Positions 49,555-62,075 are shown, numbered from the stretch's first letter. The stretch: 64,000 bases of DNA from Ptychodera flava (GCF_041260155.1 NW_027248293.1:1-64000); one strand, 5' to 3'. Numbers and translations are program-made. The notes: generated by a model not told the origin, from the sequence alone.

Positions 49555-49594
49555 CGAAAATGAATTAATGGTCATGACCATTAATTCATTTTCG
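49555..49594. repeat. perfect 40-bp palindrome
   Basis: CGAAAATGAATTAATGGTCA is followed directly by its exact reverse complement, with no spacer. It sits where a sequence starting GGGACAAAGTCACTCATTTT gives way to a partial R/module copy, so it may mark a rearrangement junction or the end of an inserted element. Confidence 0.9.
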
Positions 49595-50769
49595 CGAGCA
49601 ATGCAAGCCAAATAACGTTTTTATACTCCTTTGAATTAATCTTACGAGGTAAGATACAGTTTTATTTTATTCCATTTTCGGTTGATTGAAGCTAAAAAAA
49701 TCAACAAAGAAACGCAAGGTTTCTTTAGAAATATTTAGGTGCACAGATGATGGACGGCAACGTGTACATGAATGGAATGTTCAAGAAAGTAGCCATGCCT
49801 GCATTTTCGTCTGAGTTAGCTTCAGAATTTTGAACTGATAATCGATTATGAGCTCCAATGAACATGGTGTGTGTAGCTGCGGAACTTTGTTGCATCTAGT
49901 TCTATATCATGGAACTATTGCTGCCAAAAGCAGTGAATTAACTTGGCATGTATTCTGTATAACCTTAATGAACTTTTACCTAAATCACTAAAATAAAGGG
50001 AACGGCAGAAGTCATTTGTCGTAAAACTATACAGTCAAAGAAGTTGTAAATTCTGTTTATCACCACTTCTGTCTCAGGCAGTTCATTTCATGTCAGAACA
50101 GGATTTGGGTATTTCATCTGTTTGCATAATGTGATAAATGTCCGAATGTCAGTTAATCACTATGGATACAACACAAGGGTTATTTATGTAGAGGTGTCTC
50201 GGCAAACTTTTATCGACTTTTTTTCACCGTTTACAATGTAAACTGACCTGCCATCACACACCTTTAGCAGCAGTCACGTAATGAGTTCTAAACATTGAAT
50301 TTCAGAAAGTTCACATCGAAATGACTTTAAAATTTGAAAAATAAATTTCTCAGTATGTAACTAGTAAAGTTTTTAAATCTTTAGTTTTTCACTAAGTCAC
50401 TTGACTAACAGCTTATATTTTCCCGCCAAAGTTACACATGTGACATAACGAGTTGTTGCAACTATAAGGCAAAATTCTATTCAAATAAATGGTTAGTACA
50501 TAAATGCTTAATAGCATGAAAGGTTATGTAATAGTCACTCAATATATCCAAAATCTTATAATTTTACATCTATTTTCTCAATAAACTTGAAACTAATGGA
50601 TCAAAATTTTACATTTGACGAACATTTTGAAATATTTGACGGATATGTCCAATTAATTTATTCATGTCATGTTATCTGATACATGAAGTGATAATGGCTC
50701 TTTGACAATTTGCAAAAACATTAAGACACATTTTTGATAATTGAAGACACACAGAAACGGATGAAGTGT
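49595..50769. repeat. partial R repeat plus one module unit
   Basis: It opens inside R (GCGAGCAATGCAAGCCAAAT) and runs through the R middle into one module unit (AAGTCATTTGTCGTAAAACT near 50,011). It ends with TTTGACGGATATGTCCAATT near 50,635, the same ending as array A. It is absent from the distal duplication. Confidence 0.75.
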
Positions 50770-52425
50770 AAAGAGTTTTGTTCTGTTACAATTTTACAAT
50801 ACAAGTCGGTGTTTTCAGAGCAAATCTAGGGAAAACGTAAAGGAAAAGCTAAAGAAAGAGCAAGTTGTTTTGGCTTATTTTACTTTCCTTCACTGTTTGT
50901 AACCAGATCACTATTAAGAGGAACGATCCTAGTTTATTGTAGTCAGTACACGTTGGTGGCGCCCTTGGTGTACAATAAGGAACCAGATGATTATTACGTG
51001 AGCCATGCAAGCCAAATTGACGGTTTTTACACTCCTTTAAACTAACCTTAGTGAGCTACCAGGTATGATACAGTTTTTAATATATTCCATTTCCGCTTGG
51101 TTGATGCTAAAAGAATCACCAAAACCATGCCAGGTTTCCATAGAATTTCTAGGTGCACAGGCGGTGGAAGGTAAAGTGTACATAAATTTAATATTCATTC
51201 AAGTAGCCATACCTGCATTTCTTGAACTGAAAACCGATTATGAGTTCCAATTAACATGTTGTGTGCAGCTTCGGAACTCTGTTTCATCTAGTTCTATATC
51301 AAGGACCAAATGTTGTTGAAGTAGTTACTTAATTTCGCATGTGTTCGGTATAACCCTATTGAACTTTTACCTAAAACACTAAAATTAAGGAATGGCAGTA
51401 GTAAATGTGTCGTAAAACTATGCAGTAAAAGAGGTGGTAAATTCTGTTTATCACCACTTCTATCTCATAAGGTACATGTCGGAACATGTGTTTGTTTTTT
51501 ATCTGTTTTCACACTGTGATAAATGTCCGAATGTCTGTTTATCATTCTTGATATAACACCAGGTGGCTTTTATGAAAAGATATTTTATCGACCCCCCCCC
51601 CCCCCCAGTGTAAAGTATACTGACCTGCCATCACACACAAGTACTAGCAGTCACGCAATACGTTGTAAGTGTCAAGTTTTAGAAAATCCACATCGAAATG
51701 ACTTTAAAGTTTGAAAAAATGGTTTTCTCACTGATCAGTATATAAAAGTTAAATTTTCAAATCTTTAGTATTTTCACTTAGTCACTTGACTTATAGCCGA
51801 TATGTTCCCGGCAAAATTACACATTGGATTGGTGGGATGTTTCAATTTTAAGGCAAAATTTAATTGGAAGAAATCGTTTGTAGACACATTAGCACGAAAC
51901 CTCATGTAATGGTCATTGCATAAGTCCAAAATATTATTATTTCATATTTTTTTTCTCAAACCCTAAGTTAATGAAGCAAAACATTACTTTCATTGACATA
52001 TTGAAATAGTTAACATTTATGTCAAATTATTCTATTCGGGTTATGGTATCTGTTACAGTCATCGATAAGTGGTCTTTCTGAATATGTAGCAAAAGAGTAC
52101 AAAAAAATTGAGCTTACAAATTGAAATTTTACCTTTTATTACATGTTTGAATTTAGCGGAAGACTGACAATTTTCAGTCACGTGACCATGTCAAACTTGT
52201 TTCTATCCAATATGTTAAAGTAAAAAAAACATAAAGTAGTTGATAAAATTTTAGTAAATTCTGACTAATTGCCTTAAAAAATACAGTCCTGTATGTTTCC
52301 TATAGCTAACTCTGCCTTAATTATGACAGCTTTTTGCCATACAAATTTCTGCGACAGTTTATGCTACCTTGACTTAGTGTGTTTGTGTGTGTGTGTGTGT
52401 GTGTTTGTGTGTGTGCGCGTTTGTG
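50770..52425. repeat. R-family repeat, copy R3
   Basis: R landmarks again, about 3,483 bp after their positions in R2 (GAACGATCCTAG at about 47,437 and 50,920). It contains a C14 run near 51,593-51,606 and a (GT)n tract at 52,378-52,420. Downstream of the tract the sequence runs into TACTAGTACTATCGAGACCA, shared with the distal copy. Confidence 0.8.
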
Positions 52426-52704
52426 TACTAGTACTATCGAGACCATGTAGTAAGGAATTCACCGCTTATTGAGACCAGACTTGCATAATAAAGCCAAATA
52501 CCCTGGCTTTTGTAATGTTAGCCTTCCAATGGCCTAAGAACTGCCTAATCAGTGCTTACTAATGTTTTTATCAACTGGCCTCATTTTTCTATGCACCGGG
52601 AAAATTAGCTTGAAATTTGAAGTGTGAGGTGCGAGCCTAGCCAGGATCGACGCACCCGTAGTTTGCCTAAACGAGCGCCACCATTCGACAACTTTTATGT
52701 TAAC

Positions 52705-52829
52705 ATGTCCGCCATATTGCTATACTGCTTGCAAGCGTACAGTTCGACACGTCTGGGATCTGTCTCTCTTTTGCTGTGTGTTGTGCTTGTGGGACACGTC
52801 GTAGGTTTAAAGAGCTTCTTCCATTACAG
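52705..52829 (+). CDS. candidate first exon, signal-anchor-like
   Basis: ATG at 52,705 in context AACATGT opens 41 codons ending at a CAG|GTTAGT splice donor. The translation starts MSAILLYCLQAYSS and has a strong hydrophobic core (VSLLLCVVLVGHVVGL) followed by SFFHYR, which would suit a signal peptide or N-terminal membrane anchor. Surrounding sequence is less AT-rich than the neighbourhood. The next exon was not found. The distal copy at 61,932-62,056 has lost both the ATG and the donor. Family unknown; a cytochrome P450-type anchor is conceivable but unsupported. Confidence 0.4.
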
Positions 52830-53936
52830 GTTAGTACAACCATCATATTAAACTTGAACTAATGTTGAAAATTTCGCCGATTTTGCTTTTTTTAATTAAA
52901 TATGTGCCACCAGCTCTCAACCAGCGATCGATGACTCCAGACCAGCACGATCAAGTATAGTAGGGGTACAATTTCGGTGAACAATTTGGTCAGAAAAATG
53001 ACTGAGTTTATCTCATTTTTGTCCGTTATAGCACAGTTTGATACCCGATGTGTATGTCTATATACGAGGAACGATAACCTTTTGCAAAATTTTGGAAGTT
53101 CAGCCAATCAATTTATAGCATGCAAGACTGCTCGATGTTGCATGGTCATCATTTGAGCACAGTTCTGTGACAGAACTAGCTTCTAAATATAGGACAATGC
53201 GCGCGACATTGGCACTTTGCACCAAAATGCAGACAACTTTGCTTCGGTTCATTCTGTGGCTATTGTCTCAACTTGATGCAGGAGTTGCAAGCATTTTATA
53301 TGCTTGCTTGCAGTGTTAATGTCGTCGGTTTCGATAGACACCAAGCCCAGTTTTCAACATTGTCATATTGCCAGTACAGTCTGAGTGTTTTGTCTAAATT
53401 TGCAGACAAATGCCGATCTGTATATGGTGATGATGTAAACTCTGACTTAAGCAATTACCATGTTGGACTAAATCACATTTATTTTTATGCAATACACTGT
53501 ACAATTCAACAGAGTTTTCAAACTAAAGTTGAACAGTATTACAGGGGTTTTGCTAGAAGCCGGCCACCGGTCATACGGCCGCCTGTTATTACCTGAAAAT
53601 TGTGTAATTGTTGTGCTTCTTACAGAAATAAATAGCTAGTAACAAACAGCATGTCGCCAAAAGTTTACAATGATCTGTATCAGTATCCTTAATGCTGAAT
53701 TACTTGTTTTCAACACTTTTGCGGGGTTTTCAGAGAAAATTTTGTGTTCATTCGTTCGCATTTGTCGATCACGCAATGCCTCGCTAAGCTTACAGATGTA
53801 GGTACCGCCAGTACCGCACGGAATACGTCAACACAAAGTACACAGCTGGTTGGAGGTTAGAGGTCATTGAGCTTGTGCAGTAACGCAACATTGCGTTGGC
53901 CATGATATGTGAGTGAAGTGATTCAGTTGGGTCGAA
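52830..53936. other. duplicated flank, no further exon supported
   Basis: Shared with the distal copy. A 107-codon plus-strand ORF at 53,273-53,596 has a changed frame structure and length in the distal copy (62,420-62,713 and 62,701-62,910), so I do not call it coding. A 54-bp segment (53,070-53,124 region) is missing from the distal copy. Confidence 0.4.
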
Positions 53937-53968
53937 ATGGAGAAATACAGACGGGTTGATGACGAAAG
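53937..53968 (+). CDS. possible short first coding exon
   Basis: ATG at 53,937 reads MEKYRRVDDE and meets a GT donor (AAAG|GTACAG) at 53,969. The same 32 bases with the same donor are intact at 63,459-63,490. The conserved ATG-plus-donor in both duplicates is suggestive, but the exon is very short and no second exon is visible in the window. Confidence 0.25.
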
Positions 53969-54070
53969 GTACAGTTTATGGCAATTTCTCAGATCATATT
54001 GATACTTATGCGGCGTTTTATGAATATTTATCGGGAAATGTTTCTTCTGAATGCATCAGCATTCACCCTA

Positions 54071-56679
54071 CGGCGATCCATGCCCGTGGGTTGTAAAATG
54101 TAAACAACACCTTGGCATTGGTAGTCGACGTTTGTTCTCGGATTTTAATGATTTTCTTTACGTTTGACTTGCCTTAACTCTGTGGGCATATAAATATCAA
54201 AACTGAATAAATGATGGTGTAAACTTAAGCAGACTGTGACGTTTAGTGGTTGGCTGTAACACAGTCGTCATACACGGCAATACAGGAAGTCCGGAAATGG
54301 AATAAACTGGCCATGGCCGCTATAGCCTGCACCTATCGCTAAAGTTGGAAGACTGCTTCCTGCACCAAAAGCCGCAATAATTCATTCAAAAAAACCCGCA
54401 TCGATGGCTTCCAATACATCTCTTAATTCATATCTTGTATGCTTTTTGTGTTGAAGACGATGCATTTTTGAGTGTGGTTTCCAAAAAACGAACACTTTCA
54501 TAAAACGAACACTTTTTTACAACAGCTGCCGTTGATGATTTTAAAGTAGATCCAGGCTGTCTGATGTTGGTCCCTGATCCTTTGAAAAAAGTAAATAAAG
54601 TAGAAATGCGGAGCGACTGAGGGCTAGTGTACTAAGGTCAACGTCAAAATTCATAGAAATTTTCATTCTGTTCTACAACAATCACTTGAAATGACTATTT
54701 TCAGTCGTTAACCATAGAGGCAAACTGCATCCTAAATTGTACAAGTGAGATAACAATAGCTGCGAAAGTTCTTTGGCTGGATGCAGATTCCTTTGTAGAT
54801 GATCATAATGACATATTTCTGTAAGCAATGCTTGAAATAAAACTTGTAACTTACCGTTTGTGGTTGATGAACTGTTTTGTCCAGTTTGTAAAAAGCTAAT
54901 TTGGAACCGTGTATTGGTGGGTGGGGGTACGTACCAAACATCCACATGTTTTGTGGTTGGTTGGCCCCCTTTAATTTTAATATGGCCCCCTGTTTCAAAA
55001 TTTAGTGAAACCCCTGCATTGTCTTTTGCAAAATCTTTTTTAACATCACCATGATTGCTATAATACAAGAGGTCCAATTGATGGCTTTAAAAAATTGGTT
55101 TCAAAAAGTCTGTTGTTGAAAGGGGTATTGACATTGAAATTGACAGTTTATAAAGCTCAGCACACAGCCATCTGTGTTTATACAAGAGATGAAGTATATG
55201 TTCCTTCAAACTGGAAGTTTGTTTTTGAAGGAATATTTCTGTGAAATCGATCAAGAAATGTAAGTTCTCAAAACTCCTTGTTTTAGATATGCTTTGTTTC
55301 AAATTGAAGTAAATTTGTGTGATTGTATTTTTGGGTCATTTTCTCCCATTTTTGAGCAAACATCTCTGAATCCTATTGACTGATTTTTAATGCAGTTCAC
55401 CATGGGCTATGTGACCCAGTGCCACAGTTATTATACAACAACTCTGATCATATGGGAGTGACACCGTCTTATTGGCGGTATTTTTGTAAATGTCCTCAAG
55501 GCGAGGCTGTTACCCAATACAGTCATTTCCACCAACTTTAAATCATAGGGTTTCCCTAAAATCATAAAAAACGAATGCTTTTGCTGGGCTTCTTAACATC
55601 CTGTAAAATTGAATCATGGCAAAACCGCTCCATTGAGCATGTCACAGGTCTAAACCATTATCTTGCAGGTAAAAACACTGAAGACCTTTTGACAGTTCAA
55701 TGACCAAATGTCAAAAGAAAAAAAAAACAAAACTAAAGACAGGTCCTATTGACGGTAATGTGTATTAAGCAGACGCTCAATGCAAACAAAAGATATACAA
55801 ATACACAGTGTTCAGCTTGCGAATTCAAAGTGTATGTGTGTAGAATGCACTGTTACTGTTTACATTTTAAGTTTAGTCCGGACTAAAATTAATTTATCAA
55901 TAACAATGTTCATTATACACATATGAGCTGTGCTGATAAGCTATATAGTGGACATTTCTACATGATTTATACAGTTTAACAATAAACTAGTTCAGTAAAT
56001 ATACAGAACAAAAATGCTGAAAATCGCCAAAAGTTACAGCTACTGTTGCTGTAAATCTGTTTCATGGCTTAGATGAGTTTCTTTTGCCAAAAGAATAGCA
56101 CTGTGTCTGACCGTCCACCAATGTGCAGTGTTCTGGGTACAGAAACAATTTTGGTTATAAGTTGGTTTCCTTGGGATTCTCTGACAAAATGTAAGCACCA
56201 CACTAGACTTTTTGGAAGAATCTGAATAGAATGATATCATCCAGGGCTCCAATAATGTACAAAGTTTAATAGACAAGTATTGTTGTGATGAATGCTGTAT
56301 ATTTACCTGAGATATCTCCCCGATATGGATGGGGAGAGGCTCTGTAGAGAATAGCACTTAATGTAAACATTCCAACTGAAATTTTCCATTATTTTATCTT
56401 GTTTATTGAGATAATTACAGTCACCAGAAACTTCATTTGGACAAACTCACATCTGATAGAATTACATGTGTTGTGAATTTGAATAATTCTATGTATGTTG
56501 TAGTCTATTCAGTTTCTGTTTTTCTAACCACGCTAATTCAGCAACCCACTTAGGCCAGTACTTTCTCACTGATGTTGCTTTTTTTTCGAGAAGGCTATTC
56601 ACAACTTTTCCTGTGCAGGTTGACAGTGTAGACACTGTATTGGATGATGTCTCCTTGTCTGAATCCAGTGTAGTGAATC
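54071..56679 (-). other. single-copy interval with possible minus-strand exons
   Basis: This lies between the two duplicates. Three minus-strand stretches look protein-like. 54,853-55,090 (YYSNHGDVKKDF, then KGGQPTTKHVDVWYVPPP) ends at a GTAAGT donor. 56,040-56,357 contains PLPIHIGEISQ, flanked by AG and GTAAAT, then a longer part. 56,489-56,680 (RKYWPKWVAELAWLEKQ) ends in TAG and is cut by the duplication border. I could not join them or name a family. An in-frame TAA separates 54,853-55,090 from more open sequence upstream. They may be remnants of one gene. Confidence 0.3.
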
Positions 56680-57310
56680 CAATCTTCCTGCCAGATTGAC
56701 GACTTGTGTTATTCTCATTTTGTCCTTAACTGAGAGGTTCCCTTACAAGGATACAATATTAAACGTTAAAATGCTCTAAACAAGCGAACGATACACAGTT
56801 ACTAAAATATAAGGCCGAGATCAAAGCCTCTCAGTTTCCGGAGGAGGAATAAGCGCTGCTGTGCTTTTTTTCAAATAAATTCAATGTTGTGTGTAAAACG
56901 ACATCTCGAATCTAAAATTGTACCAAGATATTTAAAAAGTGACACCCTTTTAATTTGTTTTCCATCTATAGTTATCGGTCGAAGTAATTAGTCCGGAACT
57001 TGCTTCTGTGCTCTCATGATTCAAAGTTCTTTAGTTTTAATTCACAAGACTTCAAGTAATCTATGAATAGAATATAACGACTGAAAGAGTATTCGTCTTT
57101 AAGTCGTGCAACTACGGACATGTCATCAGCAAATTTTATGAGAGTGAGAATGACGTTATTACATCTTAATTCATTTGTATAAACAGAGAAAAGAACTGGT
57201 GATAGTACACAGCCTTGGGGAGCCACCGTATTTAGAATAAATTCGCTCGAAAGATGACCTTGTATGCTTACACGTTGTGGCCGATCACACAGAAATGATC
57301 TAATCTAAAG
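56680..57310 (-). mobile_element. Rex1-like LINE fragment, truncated by duplication edge
   Basis: Distal copy of the reverse-transcriptase part of the LINE at 43,417-44,622. The frame at 57,014-57,226 is open and reads APQGCVLSPVLFSVYTNEL, then KFADDMSVVARLKDEYS. In the proximal copy the same stretch is frameshifted by one A (GAGAAAGAA against GAGAAAAGAA). The C-terminal domain and tail are absent because the duplication starts inside the element. Confidence 0.8.
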
Positions 57311-57335
57311 AATAAATGAATTAACGGAACGGTAG

Positions 57336-59790
57336 AAGTCAGTTGTCGTAAAACTCTACAGTCAAAGAGGTTGTAAATTCTGTTTATCACCACTGCTGTC
57401 TCATGCAGTTCATGTCAGAACAGGATTTGAGTATTTCGTCTGTTTGCACATTGTGATAAATGTCCGGATGTCAGTTAATCACTATGGAAACAGCACCTGG
57501 GTCATTCATGTTGACGTGTCTCGGCAAACTTTTATCGATGTTTTTTCCACCATGTACAATGTAAACTGATCTGCCGTCTCACACGTGCACCTCTAGCAGC
57601 AGTCACGTAATGAGTTCTTAAGATCAAATTTAGAAAGTTCACATCGAAATGACTTTAAAATTTGAAAAATTAATTTCTCAATATGTACAAGTAAAGTTTT
57701 CAAATGTTTAGTTTGTCACTAAGTCACTTGACTTACAGCTTATATTTTCCCGCCAAATCTAACATGTGATATAACGAGTGTTGCAACTGTAAGACAAATT
57801 TGTTTCAAATAAATGGTTAGTACACATGAAGTAGCATGAAAGGTTATGTCATAGTCACTGAATATATCCAATATATTATAATTTTACATCTATTTTCTAA
57901 AATAAAGTTGCATGTAAGTCATTTGTCGTAAACTATACTGTCAAAGAGGTTGTAAATTCTGTTTATCACCACTGCTGTTCCATGCAGGTTATGTCAGAGC
58001 AGGATTTGGGTATTTCGTCTGTTTGCAAAATGTGATACATGTCTAGATGTCAGTTAATCACTATGGAAACAACACCTGGGTCATTCATGTTGACGTGTCT
58101 CGGCAAACGTTTATCGATGTTTTTTTCCACCATGTACAATGTAAACTCACCCGCCATCTCACACCTCTAGCAGCAGTCACGTAATGAGTTCTAAAGATCA
58201 AATTTAATAAAGTTCACATGGAAATGACTTTAAAATTTGAAAAATAAATTTCTCATTATGTAACAAGTAAATTTTTCAAATGTTTAGTTTTTCACTAAGT
58301 CACTTGACTTACAGCTTATATTTTCCCGCCAAAGCTACACATGAGATATAACGAGTTGTTGCAACTGTTAGACAAATTTGTTTCAAATAAATTGTTAGTA
58401 CACATAAAGTGGCATGAAAGGTTATGTAATAGTCACTGCATATATCCAAAATATTATAATTTTACATCTATTTTCTCAATAAAGTTGCATGAAAGGTTAT
58501 GTCATATTCACTGAATATATCCAAAATGTTATAATTTTACATCTTTTTTCTCAAATAAGGTTGCATGTAAGTAATTTATCGTAAAACTATACAGTCAAAG
58601 AGGTTGTAAATTCTGTTCATCACCACTGCTGTCTCATGCAGTTCATGTCAGAACAGGATTTTGGTATTTCGTCTGTTTGCACAATGTGATACATATCGGA
58701 TGTCAGTTAATCACTATGGAAACAACACCTGGGTCATTCATGTTGACGTGTCTCGGCAAACTTTTATCGATGTTTTTTCCACCATGTACAATGTAACTGA
58801 TCTGCTGTCTCACACGTGCACCTCTAGCAGCAGTCACGTAATGAGTTCTTAAGATCAAATTTTAGAAAGTTCACATCGAAATGACTTTAAAATTTGAAAA
58901 ATTAATTTCTCAATATGTAACAAGTAAAGTTTTCAAATGTTTAGTTTCTCACTAAGTCACTTGACTTACAGCTTATATTTTCCTGCAAAATCTACACATG
59001 TGATATAACGAGTTGTTGCAACTGTAAGACAAATTTGTTTCAAATAAATGGTTAGTACACATGAAGTAGCATGAAGGTTATATCATAGTCACTGAATATA
59101 TCCAAATATTATAATTTTACATCTATTTTCTAAAATAAAGTTGCATGTAAGTCATTTGTCGTAAAACTATACTGTCAAAGAGGTTGTAAATTCTGTTTAT
59201 CACCACTGCTGTTCCATGCAGGTTATGTCAGAGCAGGATTTGGGTATTTCGTCTGTTTGCACAATGTGATACATGTCTAGATGTCAGTTAATCACTATGG
59301 AAACAACACCTGGGTCATTCATGTTGACGTGTCTCGGCAAACTTTTATCGATGTTTTTCCACCATGTACAATGTAAACTGATGTCCAATCTCACACCTCT
59401 AGCAGCAGTCACGTAATGAGTTCTAAAGATCAAATTTAATAAAGTTCACATGGAAATGACTTTAAAATTTGAAAAATTAATTTCTCATTATGTAACAAGT
59501 AAATTTTTCAAATGTTTAGTTTTTCACTAAGTCACTTGACTTACAGCTTATATTTTCCCGCCAAAACTACACATGAGATATAACGAGATGTTGCAACTGT
59601 TAGACAAATTTGTTTCAAATAAATTGTTAGACACATAAGTAGCATGAAGGGTTATGTCATAGTCACTGAATAGATCCAAAATATTATAATTTTACATCTA
59701 TTTTCTCAAATAAAGTTGCACGAGAGGTTATGTAATATTCACTGAATATATCCAAAATATTATAATTTTACATTTATTTTCTCAAATAAA
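57336..59790. repeat. module tandem array B, four units
   Basis: Unit starts at 57,336, 57,916, 58,569 and 59,149 (spacings 580, 653 and 580) mirror array A, including the long second unit and the alternating 1/3 and 2/4 types. The array therefore predates the segmental duplication. Confidence 0.85.
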
Positions 59791-59984
59791 GTTGAAACAA
59801 ATGGATCAAAATTTTACATTTGACGGACATTTTGAAATATTTGACGGATATGTCCAATTAATTTATTCATGTCATGTTGTAGGATACGTTGCGATAATTG
59901 CTCTTTGATAACATGGAAGAAAAATTAAGACTTATTTTTGATAATTGAAGACACACAGATACGGACCTAAGAACTGGAAAAAAG

Positions 59985-61582
59985 TTTTGTTTAGTTGCAA
60001 TTTTACAACACAAGTCGGTTTTTTCAGAGCAAATCTAGGAAAAATCGAAAAGTAGAAGCTAAAGAAAGATCAAGTTGTTTTTGCTTATTTTACTTTCCTT
60101 CACTGTTTGTAATCAGATCACTATTAAGAGGAACGATCCTAGTTTATTGTCGTCAGTACACGTTGGTGGCGCTCTTGGTGTACAATAAGGAACCAGATGA
60201 TTATTACGTGAGCCATGTAAGCAAATTGACGGTTTTTACACTCCTTTAAACTAACCTTAGTGAGCTACCAGGTATGATACGGTTTAATTATATTCCATTT
60301 CCGCTTGTTTGATGCTAAAGAATCACCAAAATCATGCCAGGTTTCCATAGAATTTCTAGGTGCACAGGCGGTGGAAGGTAAAGTGTACATAAATTTAATA
60401 TTCATTCAAGTAGCCATACCTGCATTTCTTGAACTGAAAACCGATTATGAGTTCTAATTAACATGTTGTGTGCAGCTTCGGAACTCTGTTTCATCTAGTT
60501 TTCTATTATGGAGCCATTATTGTTTAAGTACATACTTAACTTCGCATGTGTTTGGTATAACCTCAATGAACTTTTACCTAAATCACTAAAATTAAGGGAA
60601 CGGTAGTAGTAAATGTGTCGTAAAACTTTGCAGTAAAAGAGGTTGTAAATTCTGTTTATCACCACTTCTATCTCATAAGGTTCATGTCATAACATGTGTT
60701 TGTTATTTCATCTGTTTCACACTGTGATAAATGTCCGAACGTCTGTTTATCATTCTTGATATGACACCAGGTGGCTTTTATGAAAAGATATCTCGGCTGG
60801 CAATTTATCGACGTCCCCTATGTGAAATGTATACTGACCTGCCATCACACACAAGTGGCAGCAGTCACGCAATAAGTTGTAAGAATCAAGTTTTAGAAAG
60901 TTCACACCGAAATGGCTTTAAAGTGTAAAGAATGGTTTTCTCAGTATATAAAATGTTAAATTTTCAAATCTTTAGTATTTTCATTTAGTCACTTGACTTA
61001 AAGCCGATATGTTCCGGCAAAATTACCCATTGAATTGGTGAGATGTTTCAACTTTAAGGCAAAATTTAATTGGAAGAAATCGTTTGTAGACAAACTAGCA
61101 CGAAACCTCATGTAATGGTTATTGAATAATTCCAAAATATTATTATTTCATATCTTTTTCTCAAAAAACCTAAGTTAATGAAGCTAAATTTTACATTTCA
61201 TTGACTTATTGAAATAGTTAACATTTATGTCAAATTATTATATTCGGGTTATGGTATCTGTTACGTTTATTGATAATTGCTCTTTCTGAATATGTAGCAA
61301 AATAGGACGAAAAATTTGAGCTTACAAATTGAAATTTTACTTTTTATTACATGTTTGAATTTGGCGGGTGACTTGCAATTTTCAGTCATGTGACCATGTC
61401 AAACTTGTTTCCACGAAATCTGTTAAACTAAAAAACATACAGTAGTTGATAAAATTTCAATAAATTCTGACCATTTGCCTTGAAATAATAGAGTCCTTTG
61501 TGTTTTCCATAGTTAACTCTGCCTTTATAATGACAGCTTTTCCATACAAATTTCTGCGACAGCTTATGCAAGCTTAATGAGT

Positions 61583-61645
<63 letters not shown>
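59985..61645. repeat. R-family repeat, copy R4 (R2/R3 hybrid)
   Basis: R4 follows R2 closely (for example GAGTCCTTTGTGTTTTCCAT at about 61,490, which R3 lacks). It then follows R3 from CATACAAATTTCTGCGACAG (about 61,544) into the (GT)n tract at 61,585-61,645 and the sequence beyond. Confidence 0.85.
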
Positions 61646-61648
<3 letters not shown>

Positions 61649-61931
61649 TCGTGTACTAGTACTATCGAGACCATGTAGTAAGGAATTCACGCCTTATTGA
61701 GACCAGACTTGCATAATAAAGCCAAATACCCTGGCTTTATAATGTTGCCTTCCAATGGCCTAAGAACTGCCTAAATAGTGCTGACTAACGTTTTTATCGA
61801 CTGGCCTCATTTTTCTACGCACCGGGAAAATGAGTGTGAAATTTGGAGTGTGAGGTGCGTGCCTCGCCAGGATCTACGCACCCGTAGTTTGCCTGAAACG
61901 AGCGCCACCATTCGACAAGGGTGATGTCAAC

Positions 61932-62056
61932 ACGTCCGCCATATTGCTATACTGCTTGCAAGCGTACAGTTCGACACGTCTGGGATCTGCCTCTCTTGCG
62001 CTGTGTGGTGTGCTTGTGGGACACGTCGTACGTCCAAAGAGCTTCTTTCATTACAG
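61932..62056 (+). pseudogene. decayed copy of the candidate first exon
   Basis: Same 125-bp length as the block at 52,705-52,829, but the start is ACG instead of ATG and the donor reads CAG|GATAGT instead of CAG|GTTAGT. The hydrophobic coding core is still largely open. Both signals needed for use as a first exon are lost. Confidence 0.5.
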
Positions 62057-62075
62057 GATAGTACAACCATCATAT

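Larger units (their letters stand above)
43984..54070. repeat. segmental duplication, proximal copy
   Basis: 43,984-48,830 is matched almost base for base by 56,680-61,530, and 52,330-54,070 by 61,540-63,592. The proximal copy contains the 3' part of a Rex1-like LINE, the four-unit module array, R2, an intermediate partial copy, R3 and the exon-1-like block. It is treated as the source because its LINE continues past the duplication edge at 43,984, whereas the distal copy is cut at that point. Confidence 0.85.

Noticed and set aside
41477-51319. Similar ORFs (LKESPKPCQVSIEFLG) in R1 and R3
   Set aside because: Broken by indels in R2 and R4 and lacking any domain; treated as chance ORFs in a noncoding repeat.
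52705-52829. Cytochrome P450 first exon
   Set aside because: The hydrophobic anchor and length would suit one, but the proline-rich hinge and every later P450 motif are missing from the window.
47300-60249. Near-identical ORFs of 84-86 codons at 47,300 and 59,995
   Set aside because: They agree because the segment was duplicated recently. The same stretch is not open in R1 or R3, so there is no sign of coding constraint.
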